A DNA stretch of 16,694 nucleotides from Planctomycetaceae bacterium. GTDB taxonomy: Bacteria; Planctomycetota; Phycisphaerae; Phycisphaerales; SM1A02. The stretch is from NCBI GenBank assembly GCA_027488265.1, contig JAIYCA010000239.1, positions 1-16,694 of the forward strand, read 5' to 3'. Below the pieces are notes generated by a model. The model worked only from the letters and a program-made list of their open reading frames with translations, did no database searches and had not been told where the DNA came from. The position numbers and the translations under genes were made by a program. Positions 7,671 through 14,704 of this stretch are shown in pieces. Numbering within the stretch: the first letter of the stretch is position 1; the number at the start of each line of letters is the position of its first letter.

Positions 7671-9377
7671 TTATGGCACAGGCCCCCACGACGAGAGCAA
7701 GATGCCGATGTCGGCAGCGTCCACCAAGCCGCTGTTATCGAGGTCATGCCGCGTGTGACTGAGCCCCCACACGGTCAAGAGCTGCGCAAGGTCCGCCGCG
7801 TCCACAAACCCGTTTGCGTCAAAGTCAGGATCTTGCACCGGACCACAGAGGTCTGCGGCACCATCACCGTCGGCATCCACGCAGCTCGCTCCTGCTTCGA
7901 AGTCAAGCCCGAGTGCCGCGGCATCCACGTCGATGAGTGTGCGACAGGTCAAACTCATACAACTTGCGCCGAACGATCGCACGCAATCCGCCCACACGAC
8001 ACACGCGTCGTTGCCTCGGGGAATCGAAAGCGCGTGCGTCAACTCTCCCACAAACGCCTGCGCGAGAAGTTTCTGCGCGTAGGGCCGCAAGTGCGCCGAA
8101 TCGAAGAGATACGGCATCCATGAGGTTCCGTCGCCGAGATCCGCACTATTGGGCCCCCACAAGTACTCCTCATGTGTTGTTCGATGCAGATTTAACGCGA
8201 GTACGTTCGAGTCGCGCAACGCAATCTCGTGCGCGATGACAGGCATCCAGTCGAAAACAATCCACGGCGTCGGCGAGAAACCCACGCGCAACTCCGCGGC
8301 AATGATCACCGGAAAACTTGGATCATCCATCGATGCGCGAATCCACGCAATCGCCGCTTCGAGTTGCGAGCGCCACTCACTCGGAGTGATGCCGTTTCCT
8401 GCGTCATTCGCGCCAAAGTGAAGCACCGCCACATGCGGCGCGATCGCCTTGAGAAGTTCGTCCGCGTCGCCGTGCGAGCCAACGAGTTGCCCGAGCCGCA
8501 TGCCCCCCTTCGAGAATCCCTGCACGACAACGCCTCGCGGTGGCGCGTCGCTCTTCCATCGCATGCCCACGAACTCCGCACCGGACTTCGGATCTGCTCC
8601 GCGAAGCAGCAACTGAAGATGCCGCTTTCCCGCGAATGCAAGCGGAGGCGTCGACATCCAACCGAGCGAGCCCTCCGCGCCCTTTCGGATCGGAGGAAAC
8701 ACACCCGTCGCAACGATCGGCGCGATGTCGTCGTAGAGCGACGCATCGGTCGGCGCATTCGCCCACTCGAGCGCGCTCGCACCCTTCCGAGCCGCGAGCA
8801 AAACCTCCGCGCGATACGGGCCCGTTTGGTCGAACCACGGACCCGATGCAAGAGCAGGGTCGATCGTGAGCGAGGCGTCATGCAAGAACACGCTTCTCCA
8901 TGCACTCGACCATGCATCCGACCCCGATGAGCCTGTTCGGCGCAGCGAAACCGGAAACGTGCTGGGAAGCCACGAAGACGGAGGAAGCACCGACGGCGAG
9001 ATCGCGGAGCTCTCTCGAACAGTTGCAAGCCATTGCGGAATCGAAGCGTGCGTCGAGTTCCCGATGAACACCGACTCGGTCGCTGGCCCGTACAACTCGG
9101 CGAATCCCGCACAAAGATGCGCGATGTAATGGCCGCCCCAACCATTCGGAGCCGTTTCCTGCGAGTCCCCGAACACCGCAACACGAACCACGCCTTCACG
9201 CGCCGACTCGAAAATGGTGCGGAATCGCTCCGGGCCTTGCGCCGTGACGCGCGGAACATCGCGGAAGTCTGTCGCGTTTGCCCGACGTGTCACGTCAAGG
9301 ACCATAAAACCAACAACGCCAAACCACAGCACGATGGGGAGACAAGAACCAAACCACGTTTTGCGCGTCGTCAGCAC
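7671..9377 (-). CDS. Exported SGNH/GDSL-type hydrolase with C-terminal dockerin repeat pair
   Basis: Predicted secreted or membrane-tethered serine esterase/acylhydrolase of 568 residues. A hydrophobic stretch at 11-27 is followed by RRANA (31-35), either a signal peptide cleaved at ANA or an anchor. SGNH blocks are visible: FGDSQ with candidate nucleophile S72 (block I), FGAND with N324 (block III) and DSAHL with D426 and H429 (block V). Block II is not obvious; a long insert separates blocks I and III. The C-terminus (about 499-568) has a DADGDG loop and two dockerin-type calcium loops, DFDANGFVDAADL and DLDNSGLVDAADI, each ending in a WG turn. Several Cys (459, 465, 473, 478, 499, 511) fit an exported protein. 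The start is GTG at 9377; an in-frame TGA lies 6 codons upstream, so few other starts exist. The substrate is unknown; a polysaccharide O-acyl ester is a guess. It lies 193 bp downstream of the FG-GAP protein gene. Confidence 0.9.
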   Translation of the reverse strand: MLTTRKTWFGSCLPIVLWFGVVGFMVLDVTRRANATDFRDVPRVTAQGPERFRTIFESAREGVVRVAVFGDSQETAPNGWGGHYIAHLCAGFAELYGPATESVFIGNSTHASIPQWLATVRESSAISPSVLPPSSWLPSTFPVSLRRTGSSGSDAWSSAWRSVFLHDASLTIDPALASGPWFDQTGPYRAEVLLAARKGASALEWANAPTDASLYDDIAPIVATGVFPPIRKGAEGSLGWMSTPPLAFAGKRHLQLLLRGADPKSGAEFVGMRWKSDAPPRGVVVQGFSKGGMRLGQLVGSHGDADELLKAIAPHVAVLHFGANDAGNGITPSEWRSQLEAAIAWIRASMDDPSFPVIIAAELRVGFSPTPWIVFDWMPVIAHEIALRDSNVLALNLHRTTHEEYLWGPNSADLGDGTSWMPYLFDSAHLRPYAQKLLAQAFVGELTHALSIPRGNDACVVWADCVRSFGASCMSLTCRTLIDVDAAALGLDFEAGASCVDADGDGAADLCGPVQDPDFDANGFVDAADLAQLLTVWGLSHTRHDLDNSGLVDAADIGILLSSWGPVP

Positions 9378-9441
9378 GATCGCAAACCTACTTCAAAATT
9401 CAGAAAAAGCCAGCGTGTTCGCACAGTGAAGCACTTCAGCA

Positions 9442-9488
9442 CCGCCGCCCTGCTGCGACCACACTCGTGGATCACAGCAGGGCGGCGG
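9442..9488. terminator. Strong hairpin between the FG-GAP and SGNH-dockerin genes
   Basis: CCGCCGCCCTGCTG (9442-9455) pairs perfectly with CAGCAGGGCGGCGG (9475-9488), a 14-bp stem. The 19-nt loop contains an inner CCAC/GTGG stem. It lies 83 bp beyond the FG-GAP stop codon on minus, where a terminator would sit. On minus no T tract follows the stem. On plus the stem runs into GCTTT, but no plus-strand gene ends here. It may be a U-tract-independent terminator, a transcript-stabilising 3' structure or an attenuator before the SGNH gene. Confidence 0.5.
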
Positions 9489-9570
9489 GCTTTGACGGAG
9501 TGAAGTCCAGCACTTGGTAGCCGCGCCATCTCGTGAATGAGTCAGTTGCGGCAACCGATGGCGAACTCGA

Positions 9571-12219
9571 TCACCGCACAATCAACCAACTCTTCGACGC
9601 GTTACGCACAAATCCGCCTTCGCCCCGCGTGAGTCCCGACATCAACCATGCGTAGACATCGCCGCTGACCGTGTCACGCCACAAGATGTCACCGCGGCCA
9701 TCACCGTTGAAGTCCGAGGAGTCGATGATCTGCCAACGTGACGCGATCTCAGTGCCGATCGTCGCCGACGCACGCCGAACCGCGCCCGCCATCAACCAAC
9801 CAACCACATCGCCACGCGTCTCATGTCGCCAAACGATGTCGGAACGCAGATCGCCGTCGAGATCTGCGACGAGTGCGACTTTCCAATTCGAAGAAATCCC
9901 GTTCGTCGTCGAGACGACGGCGGTTGCGCGCACGATCAGGCCCTCCATGAACCACGCGTGAATGAACCCAGATTCATCGCGCCACAAGAGATCCGCGGTT
10001 CCATCAGCATCGAGATCACCAGCTCCGAGGAACTCCATCTCGCCTGCGCTTCCCATGATTCCAGTCTCGATGCGCGTCGCGCCGTCCATGAGCCATCCTC
10101 GTACCTCACCAGTATCCGCGTGCAGGAAAACGAGATCATCGCGAGCGTCGTCGTTGAGATCCTCGACCGCGACGAGTGACCATCGCGACCCGATCGGCCC
10201 TGAGATCTTGCTCGACTGCGAAACCGCGAAGCCGTTCATGAACCACGCAGAGAGCGCACCCGTCGAACTGTCGCGCCACACGATGTCGAGTCGGCGGTCA
10301 CCATCAAGATCTCCAAGTGCCTGCGGTTCCGTGCCCGGAGCTGCGTCGCGGGTCAGCAGTCCAGAGGATTCGCGCACAAGTCCATTCATGGTCCAAGCGG
10401 CCATGCGCCCGTTGGATCCGTGATGCCAAACAATGTCGCCGCGACCATCGCCATTCGCGTCATTTCCTGCGATGTTTGGGCCGAGCGCGAAAACTCCCGC
10501 GCCGCCTTCCTTCGTCTTCAGATCCTCCGTCGAAATGCCGATCACGATCCAACCATCGCGCATCGCCTCGCGCTCAATCGCCACAGCAGTGACGACCGAC
10601 TCCGATGATGCACCCGCATCGATGATCGATGCGGGTGAACCCACGGAAATCAACTCCGCGATCGCGGGATCCGTCGGGCCAAATGCCGAGAAGATTCCAT
10701 CGGTTTCGCCTCGACGTGCTTTGAATGCCACGCGGTATCCAGAGCCCGTTCCACCATGATCGCGATCGTTCGCGACAGCGATGAACGTCGCACTTCGCCA
10801 ACGCGCCAGTTCGCCTTCTTCTTCCTCAATCGCGACGCCACCGCCCTCTCCACCGCCCTCGCCACCACCGCCGGTTCCTGGAGCGCGACCGCTGAAACCC
10901 CAGAACACGAAGTCTGTGAAGTCACCTTTATCCGAGCCGGTACGTGCAACCATCGTGGTCACACCGCTCGAGAGGTCGTGCACAAACACGCCTTGTTCCA
11001 CTGGAACTTCCGCAACGTAGCCCTTCGGATGCTGTTGATTGCACCACGCGATGATGTCTGGGTTTCCGTCGGTCGGACAGTCAAGATGGATCTCGCGCAC
11101 CGCGTCTCCCCAACCGCCCCAGAAGGCAATGAACCGTCCATCGAAAGAGAGCGCTTCACCGAGACGCGTGAAACCAACGCCGTCTACCTCGCCGGGGACC
11201 TGACCACCGATGGAAACGATCGGAGTCAACTCAGGATCGTTCGCAATCGGTGCGACATAGATCCCCCCGAGTGTTGGAGACTCTTCGTTGTCGACACCGA
11301 GGAATGCAACCAACTCATCCGCTGCAGACGGAGGCGCCGTCGAACCGAAGCGAATCGGTTCCTTTCCGGCCACACCTCCCGCGAGCGGAACTTGACCTGG
11401 GATGATGGTGTCCGACGAGGCGATTCGGAGGAGCGGCGCATAGAGAACGTCCAGATCGCGCGCGTAAATCCCAGTCTTGCCAATCGAGTTGCTGGGATCC
11501 GTGAAGTTCCCCTTCGTCAGCACCCATCGACCGTCCGCAATCGCGGGCGAACCAGGAAACTGATCAAAGCGCGTACCTTCCGGCATCCCAGGCACCGAAA
11601 AGTGCGGGAACACTGGATCGCCTGTCTTCGGATCAAGCACCGCACCCAACAAACTAAAGGCTGTGAAAAACTCGCCGCGTCGAACCACATAGATTCCCGC
11701 GGTGCCCGCGCGCGTTTCACTGCCATCTTCAAGCGGATAAGTCCACACCGGGCCATGCACCCCGCGCGTCGCGATCACTTCAGACGATTTGTCGATGCGC
11801 GGGATTGATGGGAACTCATTGAAGCCCGTCAATGTCGGCTCAGAGTTTCCGCCCACCCCTCCCTCGCCGCCGCCCTTTCCTTTGCCGCCACCATCTGGCG
11901 GCGTCGTTGTGTTGTTGGGATCCGGAACCGTGGTTCCACGAAGCGCAATCACCTCAATAGGTTGATCAACCGCACCCATCCGTCGCAAGAAAACTCCGCG
12001 CATCGGCTCACCTGGGCCGCGACCACGTGCACGAAACACCACAGCACCGTGATGGTTGATCGACGGTTGATTGAAACTCGAAAATGCAACCTCGGTACCC
12101 GGAATGAGTTCGCGGCTCGTTGCGATCGGTTTCCACTGCGTGAAAGGTGCGGGATCGCCCGCATACGCGGCTGCGGCCACCGCGAGCGCCACCAATGAGA
12201 CACTGCGTTGCTTGTACAT
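9571..12219 (-). CDS. Secreted FG-GAP/VCBS repeat protein with Gly-rich linkers
   Basis: Large exported protein of 882 residues with unknown function. Residues 1-20 are a signal peptide (K4, R5, then a hydrophobic core) with a likely cut after AYA before GDPAPF. The N-terminal part (about 25-580) has several short motifs of the kind seen in propeller-like extracellular proteins, such as PSINHHGAVVFRARG (52-66) and SFDGRFIAFWGGWG (358-371). It is interrupted by two low-complexity linkers: Gly/Lys-rich 109-126 and Gly/Glu-rich 448-470. Residues 585-865 hold six repeats of about 50 residues, each with an acidic D-x-D/N-G-D-type loop, D-I/L-V/L-W-R and a W-F/L/T-M-x-G turn, typical of calcium-binding FG-GAP/VCBS blades. 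I chose ATG 12219 because GGAG lies 8 nt upstream and the signal peptide starts there; GTG 12240 would add seven residues. No catalytic motif is seen. It may be a surface adhesin or matrix protein. Confidence 0.9.
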   Translation of the reverse strand: MYKQRSVSLVALAVAAAAYAGDPAPFTQWKPIATSRELIPGTEVAFSSFNQPSINHHGAVVFRARGRGPGEPMRGVFLRRMGAVDQPIEVIALRGTTVPDPNNTTTPPDGGGKGKGGGEGGVGGNSEPTLTGFNEFPSIPRIDKSSEVIATRGVHGPVWTYPLEDGSETRAGTAGIYVVRRGEFFTAFSLLGAVLDPKTGDPVFPHFSVPGMPEGTRFDQFPGSPAIADGRWVLTKGNFTDPSNSIGKTGIYARDLDVLYAPLLRIASSDTIIPGQVPLAGGVAGKEPIRFGSTAPPSAADELVAFLGVDNEESPTLGGIYVAPIANDPELTPIVSIGGQVPGEVDGVGFTRLGEALSFDGRFIAFWGGWGDAVREIHLDCPTDGNPDIIAWCNQQHPKGYVAEVPVEQGVFVHDLSSGVTTMVARTGSDKGDFTDFVFWGFSGRAPGTGGGGEGGGEGGGVAIEEEEGELARWRSATFIAVANDRDHGGTGSGYRVAFKARRGETDGIFSAFGPTDPAIAELISVGSPASIIDAGASSESVVTAVAIEREAMRDGWIVIGISTEDLKTKEGGAGVFALGPNIAGNDANGDGRGDIVWHHGSNGRMAAWTMNGLVRESSGLLTRDAAPGTEPQALGDLDGDRRLDIVWRDSSTGALSAWFMNGFAVSQSSKISGPIGSRWSLVAVEDLNDDARDDLVFLHADTGEVRGWLMDGATRIETGIMGSAGEMEFLGAGDLDADGTADLLWRDESGFIHAWFMEGLIVRATAVVSTTNGISSNWKVALVADLDGDLRSDIVWRHETRGDVVGWLMAGAVRRASATIGTEIASRWQIIDSSDFNGDGRGDILWRDTVSGDVYAWLMSGLTRGEGGFVRNASKSWLIVR
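9574..10467 (-). repeat. Six FG-GAP/VCBS-like protein repeats (C-terminal domain)
   Basis: The six units start near residues 585, 635, 686, 734, 785 and 836 of the 882-residue protein. Their cores are NGDGRGDIVWHH, DGDRRLDIVWRD, NDDARDDLVFLH, DADGTADLLWRD, DGDLRSDIVWRH and NGDGRGDILWRD. Each is followed about 12 residues later by a W-x-M-x-G turn. The third is the most degenerate (VFLH instead of VWR). The spacing is that of beta-propeller blades; the final ten residues may close the ring. Confidence 0.85.
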
Positions 12220-12404
12220 CTTGAAGTCTCCAAAACCCACATTCCCTCGATATCGACGCGGCGGGGTGAGCCGCGCCTGACACCGCCGTGATCACGACGG
12301 ACAATCACGCTAGACCGCGCGTTTCACACATTCGACGGGGAGGATTGCGCGGTCACGAGATCTCGCGCACAGGGAGGTGCCTCACGACACCACCTGCCTT
12401 ACAC
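12220..12404. promoter_or_regulatory. Promoter region of the FG-GAP gene with three dyads
   Basis: This non-coding stretch lies between a terminator and the FG-GAP start. It holds three inverted repeats: a near-palindrome at 12283-12300 with a perfect CGTGATCACG core (12287-12296), a pair GACCGCGC (12313-12320) / GCGCGGTC (12347-12354), and the palindrome CGAGATCTCG (12356-12365). They could be operator sites or a structured leader. No convincing sigma70-type -35/-10 pair is visible, so the promoter itself is inferred from position. Confidence 0.45.
12228..12231 (-). promoter_or_regulatory. Shine-Dalgarno deciding the FG-GAP protein start
   Basis: GGAG on minus is 8 nt before ATG 12219. It favours that start over the in-frame GTG at 12240, which would put the GGAG inside the coding sequence. 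Confidence 0.7.
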
Positions 12405-12446
12405 AAAAACGCGCGGTGCGTATTCGGATGGAACACGCACCGCGCG
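12405..12446 (-). terminator. Intrinsic terminator of the SGNH-like gene
   Basis: CGCGCGGTGCGT (12410-12421) and ACGCACCGCGCG (12435-12446) form a perfect 12-bp stem with a 13-nt loop. On minus the stem is followed at once by TTTTTGTGT. This is a classical Rho-independent terminator about 54 bp beyond the stop at 12501, and it separates this gene from the FG-GAP gene. Confidence 0.88.
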
Positions 12447-12500
12447 CGATGATGGATGACATTTGCACACTCTCGCGCGACAACATCATCACGCGTGCGA

Positions 12501-13562
12501 TCAGTCGCTTGAGCCAGTGCTCGGAACCACCGTCACCTCAGCCTCGCGCGGCATGCGAGCTTCAAGACACGGCCGAACCAACGCAATCGCGAATTCACGC
12601 GCCACAGCGAAGCGCCCCTCATCGTTCAGCTGACCTCGGTCGTTGGCGTGCTCCGGGGCAAGCGCGGGCCAACGCACGCTTCCAACATGCACGCTGCAAG
12701 CCTTGCCATCGCTCCGCTCACTCTCGGCGTGCGCGATGTCAAAGATCGCTTCGCGGCCGAACTCCGCGCGAAGCAAATCGTTGAACCGTCCACGCTGCGC
12801 ATTCACATGATCTGCACCACGTCCGACCATCTTTTTCATGCGTCCTGCGACACCATGATCGGGTACGGCCAAGGGAATAGTGCTGTGCACAATCCGAAGT
12901 CCATTGCGTTCACTCTTCAACGATCGAATCGCTTGGACATAGTGTGCATGGAGGGACTCAACATTTGTCTCACGCGTGAAGTCTTCTGCCGAAAGGAGGA
13001 GAATCGCGGTGTTGATCTCTTGGCCCTCTTTCGAACGCAGCTTCGCAACAAATCGATCGATCTTGGACATCGGATCACCATCCGCACCCGTTGGCCCCTC
13101 GACAATTGCGGGGGTTCCAAAGGGTGGTGGCGCAGCAGATGCACCTGCCTGCGTGCTGGTCGGAGCCTCGCCGTACGCAATGATCTTCCAGCCGATGAGT
13201 GGTCGTTCGTCGAGTATCGCGTGCAGCCCGATCAAGAGGTCTTTGCCAACCGGTCCGTGGGCGAAATACACGCGTTGACTCCGCACTGCTTGCCAACATG
13301 CTTCTGGAACCTCGTCAAGAACGCTGATGTCATGACGCGGAACACGCTGCTTGTCATCACTCGTCGCATCTTCGCTCTCCTCGGGAGTTTGATCTTGCGT
13401 CTGAGTCTGACCACGATCGCGCTCTTTCTCGCGACCCGTCTGCTCTGTCACGGCTTGTGAACCACCCGCGTGGACGGGGTTGCTCTCCGCCGCGCGTGCA
13501 GCGACCGACGAAATGAGTGTGCCGAACAGAACCAACGAAACAAAGGCCAAGATTTTCCGCAT
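12501..13562 (-). CDS. Exported SGNH-like protein, apparently lacking catalytic residues
   Basis: Exported protein of 353 residues. MRKILAFVSLVLFGTLISSV is a signal peptide core, with a likely cut near AARA (21-24). A charged, Gln/Glu/Asp-rich linker (about 38-74) precedes the folded part. QRVYFAHGPVGKDLLIGL (96-113) resembles the start of a GDSL/SGNH-like family I recall as having F-x-H-x-S-V-G. TAILLLSAEDF (185-195), HSTIPLAV (226-233), RFNDLL (259-264) and IFDIAHAES (273-281) fit the later family blocks, and GQLNDEGRFAVA (310-321) fits its C-terminal D-x-x-H-L-N-x-x-G block. Here the serine position reads Pro (P104) and the His position reads Gln (Q311), so it may be a non-catalytic binding protein. 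ATG 13562 has GGAG 6 nt upstream; an earlier in-frame ATG, four codons before, lacks one. An intrinsic terminator follows, so it is probably monocistronic. The family assignment is from memory of motifs and is moderately sure. Confidence 0.8.
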   Translation of the reverse strand: MRKILAFVSLVLFGTLISSVAARAAESNPVHAGGSQAVTEQTGREKERDRGQTQTQDQTPEESEDATSDDKQRVPRHDISVLDEVPEACWQAVRSQRVYFAHGPVGKDLLIGLHAILDERPLIGWKIIAYGEAPTSTQAGASAAPPPFGTPAIVEGPTGADGDPMSKIDRFVAKLRSKEGQEINTAILLLSAEDFTRETNVESLHAHYVQAIRSLKSERNGLRIVHSTIPLAVPDHGVAGRMKKMVGRGADHVNAQRGRFNDLLRAEFGREAIFDIAHAESERSDGKACSVHVGSVRWPALAPEHANDRGQLNDEGRFAVAREFAIALVRPCLEARMPREAEVTVVPSTGSSD

Positions 13563-13568
13563 CTCTCG

Positions 13569-13572
13569 CTCC
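13569..13572 (-). promoter_or_regulatory. Shine-Dalgarno of the SGNH-like gene
   Basis: GGAG on minus is 6 nt before ATG 13562, directly ahead of a clean signal peptide. It overrules the longer open frame that reaches 13712, whose extra part is Arg-rich and overlaps the upstream terminator. Confidence 0.7.
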
Positions 13573-13598
13573 ATTCTGCGGCATCGCCGCGTTCGTAT

Positions 13599-13621
13599 GC
13601 GATGGCGCAGCACACCATCGC
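13599..13621 (-). promoter_or_regulatory. Small hairpin in the leader of the SGNH-like gene
   Basis: GCGATGG (13599-13605) pairs with CCATCGC (13615-13621), a 7-bp stem with a 9-nt loop, about 37 bp upstream of the start codon. Role unknown. A TTGACA box (13645-13640 on minus) lies upstream, but no good -10 is found 16-18 bp further on, so the promoter is uncertain. Confidence 0.35.
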
Positions 13622-13643
13622 GAGAGCCTAGAGACGCAATGTC

Positions 13644-13685
13644 AAAAGACAACTGCGGACGCCCTTTCCGAAGCGTCCGCAGTTG
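13644..13685 (-). terminator. Intrinsic terminator of the kinase/regulator operon
   Basis: CAACTGCGGACGC (13650-13662) and GCGTCCGCAGTTG (13673-13685) form a perfect 13-bp stem with a 10-nt loop. On minus the stem is followed by TCTTTTGACA. It lies 63 bp beyond the regulator stop at 13749. Confidence 0.82.
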
Positions 13686-13748
13686 AATGAAGTCTCTTTC
13701 CCGCCGCAGCAATGCTCGCCAAAGAACTCGGCTGCACGCTCAATGAAC

Positions 13749-14588
13749 TCAGGCTTGCGCAAGTCCTTCGCGAATCGCAAAGCGCATCAACTCTGCGCGC
13801 GTCTCAACGCGCAGTTTCTTCATAATGCGCTCTTGATGCCCATCCACGGTCTTCGGACTGCGGGCAAGTTCCTCACCGATCTCCCCGCGCGAGAGTCCCT
13901 TTCCGATCAGTCGCAGTACTTCGAGTTCGCGTTGTGTCAGGAGATCGAGCAGCGTCGTCGGTGGTCCGGACTGCACGGCTTGACGCGCGCCGACCGGCCC
14001 CTGCCGCGACACACGCACTTTCGGCGGCTGGCAACGCGCGCGCACTTTCGACCCCATCACGAACGTTCCCTCAGCACAGCGCGCGACGCGCTTCAATCCC
14101 TCGACGATCTCCTCAAGGTCGTCACCCTTCGCGAAGTAGCCACTCCCGCCGCATCGATACGCCGAGGCAAGGAATCCATCTCGAATGTGTGCACTCAAGA
14201 ATACGAAGCGAACTTCGGGATGGAGATGGTGCAAGCGATCCGCAACCTCGAAAACATCGGGACCGGGCATTTCGATATCGAAAACAACAACGTCGGGGCG
14301 ATGTTCCGCAACCGCATCGATCGCGTGTTCTGCGCTCTCGAGGCTCGCAACACATCGGAGTTGTCCATCAATGCCGAACTGTGCCTTGAGGCCTTCGACG
14401 AGCACGACGTGATCGTCGATGCAAAGAACGCGAACGGGAGCCTTCGATGCATCGCGTACAAGCGTCTGAGACGGCGGCGCATCCACAGCGCGACGCCGCG
14501 CGATGACTCGAAGGCCAGACGCGTCGTCCTTGTTTCGATCCAGAACTGCCGCTTGAGATGACGGCACCGCGAATGTTGAACCTTGCAT
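13749..14588 (-). CDS. NarL/FixJ-type response regulator (REC plus LuxR HTH)
   Basis: Cytoplasmic transcription factor switched by phosphorylation, probably by the kinase encoded just upstream. It has 279 residues from ATG 14588. The receiver domain (about 52-170) has the acid pair D58-D59 in CIDDH, the phosphoacceptor D104 in VVFDIEMPG, S132 (FLSAH) and K154 (FAKGDD). A linker of about 35 residues leads to the LuxR-type HTH (about 213-275): LTQRELEVLRLIGKG, then the recognition helix around SPKTVDGHQERIMKKL. Its N-terminal 50 residues before the receiver are longer than usual and match nothing I know. ATG 14588 has AAAGG 9 nt upstream. An in-frame ATG at 14651 would add 21 charged residues and cannot be excluded. 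It follows the kinase gene after 116 bp and ends at an intrinsic terminator. Target genes are unknown; the exported proteins downstream are candidates by position only. Confidence 0.95.
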   Translation of the reverse strand: MQGSTFAVPSSQAAVLDRNKDDASGLRVIARRRAVDAPPSQTLVRDASKAPVRVLCIDDHVVLVEGLKAQFGIDGQLRCVASLESAEHAIDAVAEHRPDVVVFDIEMPGPDVFEVADRLHHLHPEVRFVFLSAHIRDGFLASAYRCGGSGYFAKGDDLEEIVEGLKRVARCAEGTFVMGSKVRARCQPPKVRVSRQGPVGARQAVQSGPPTTLLDLLTQRELEVLRLIGKGLSRGEIGEELARSPKTVDGHQERIMKKLRVETRAELMRFAIREGLAQA

Positions 14589-14597
14589 GTGAACCGA

Positions 14598-14602
14598 CCT
14601 TT
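14598..14602 (-). promoter_or_regulatory. Shine-Dalgarno favouring the regulator start at 14588
   Basis: AAAGG on minus lies 9 nt before ATG 14588. The alternative in-frame ATG at 14651 has no comparable sequence in front of it. Confidence 0.5.
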
Positions 14603-14704
14603 CTTGAACTCGTTTTCTCTCATTCAGTGTCAGACGCTTTTCCGTACCCATGGCGTCCGAACGTTCGATTCGCCGTCACGAGCCACGAGCTCGCGTTGGC
14701 GCAT

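Noticed and set aside
7364..7747. An N-terminal extension of the WbpM-like protein up to 7747
   Set aside because: It would overlap the 3' end of the SGNH-dockerin gene and cross the 13-bp tandem repeat. Its peptide is low-complexity and has no counterpart in the family as I know it.
10756..11808. A 350-codon plus-strand open frame inside the FG-GAP gene
   Set aside because: It is a shadow of the minus-strand gene, which has a signal peptide, Shine-Dalgarno and six repeats. The shadow peptide is Arg-rich without a motif.
12648..13460. A 270-codon plus-strand open frame opposite the SGNH-like gene, with a hydrophobic C-terminus
   Set aside because: The hydrophobic end is the antisense image of the charged linker on minus. 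No Shine-Dalgarno or domain supports it, while the minus gene has a signal peptide and terminator.
13563..13712. An N-terminal extension of the SGNH-like protein
   Set aside because: The extra 50 codons are Arg-rich and run through the stem of the upstream terminator. The ATG at 13562 has a Shine-Dalgarno and a signal peptide.
13683..14561. A 292-codon plus-strand open frame opposite the response regulator
   Set aside because: The minus strand encodes complete receiver and LuxR domains. The plus-strand frame has no recognisable feature.
14658..14667. Palindrome CGAACGTTCG between kinase and regulator genes as an operator or terminator
   Set aside because: It is short, has no T tract and lies inside a probable operon. 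A chance dyad is the simplest explanation.
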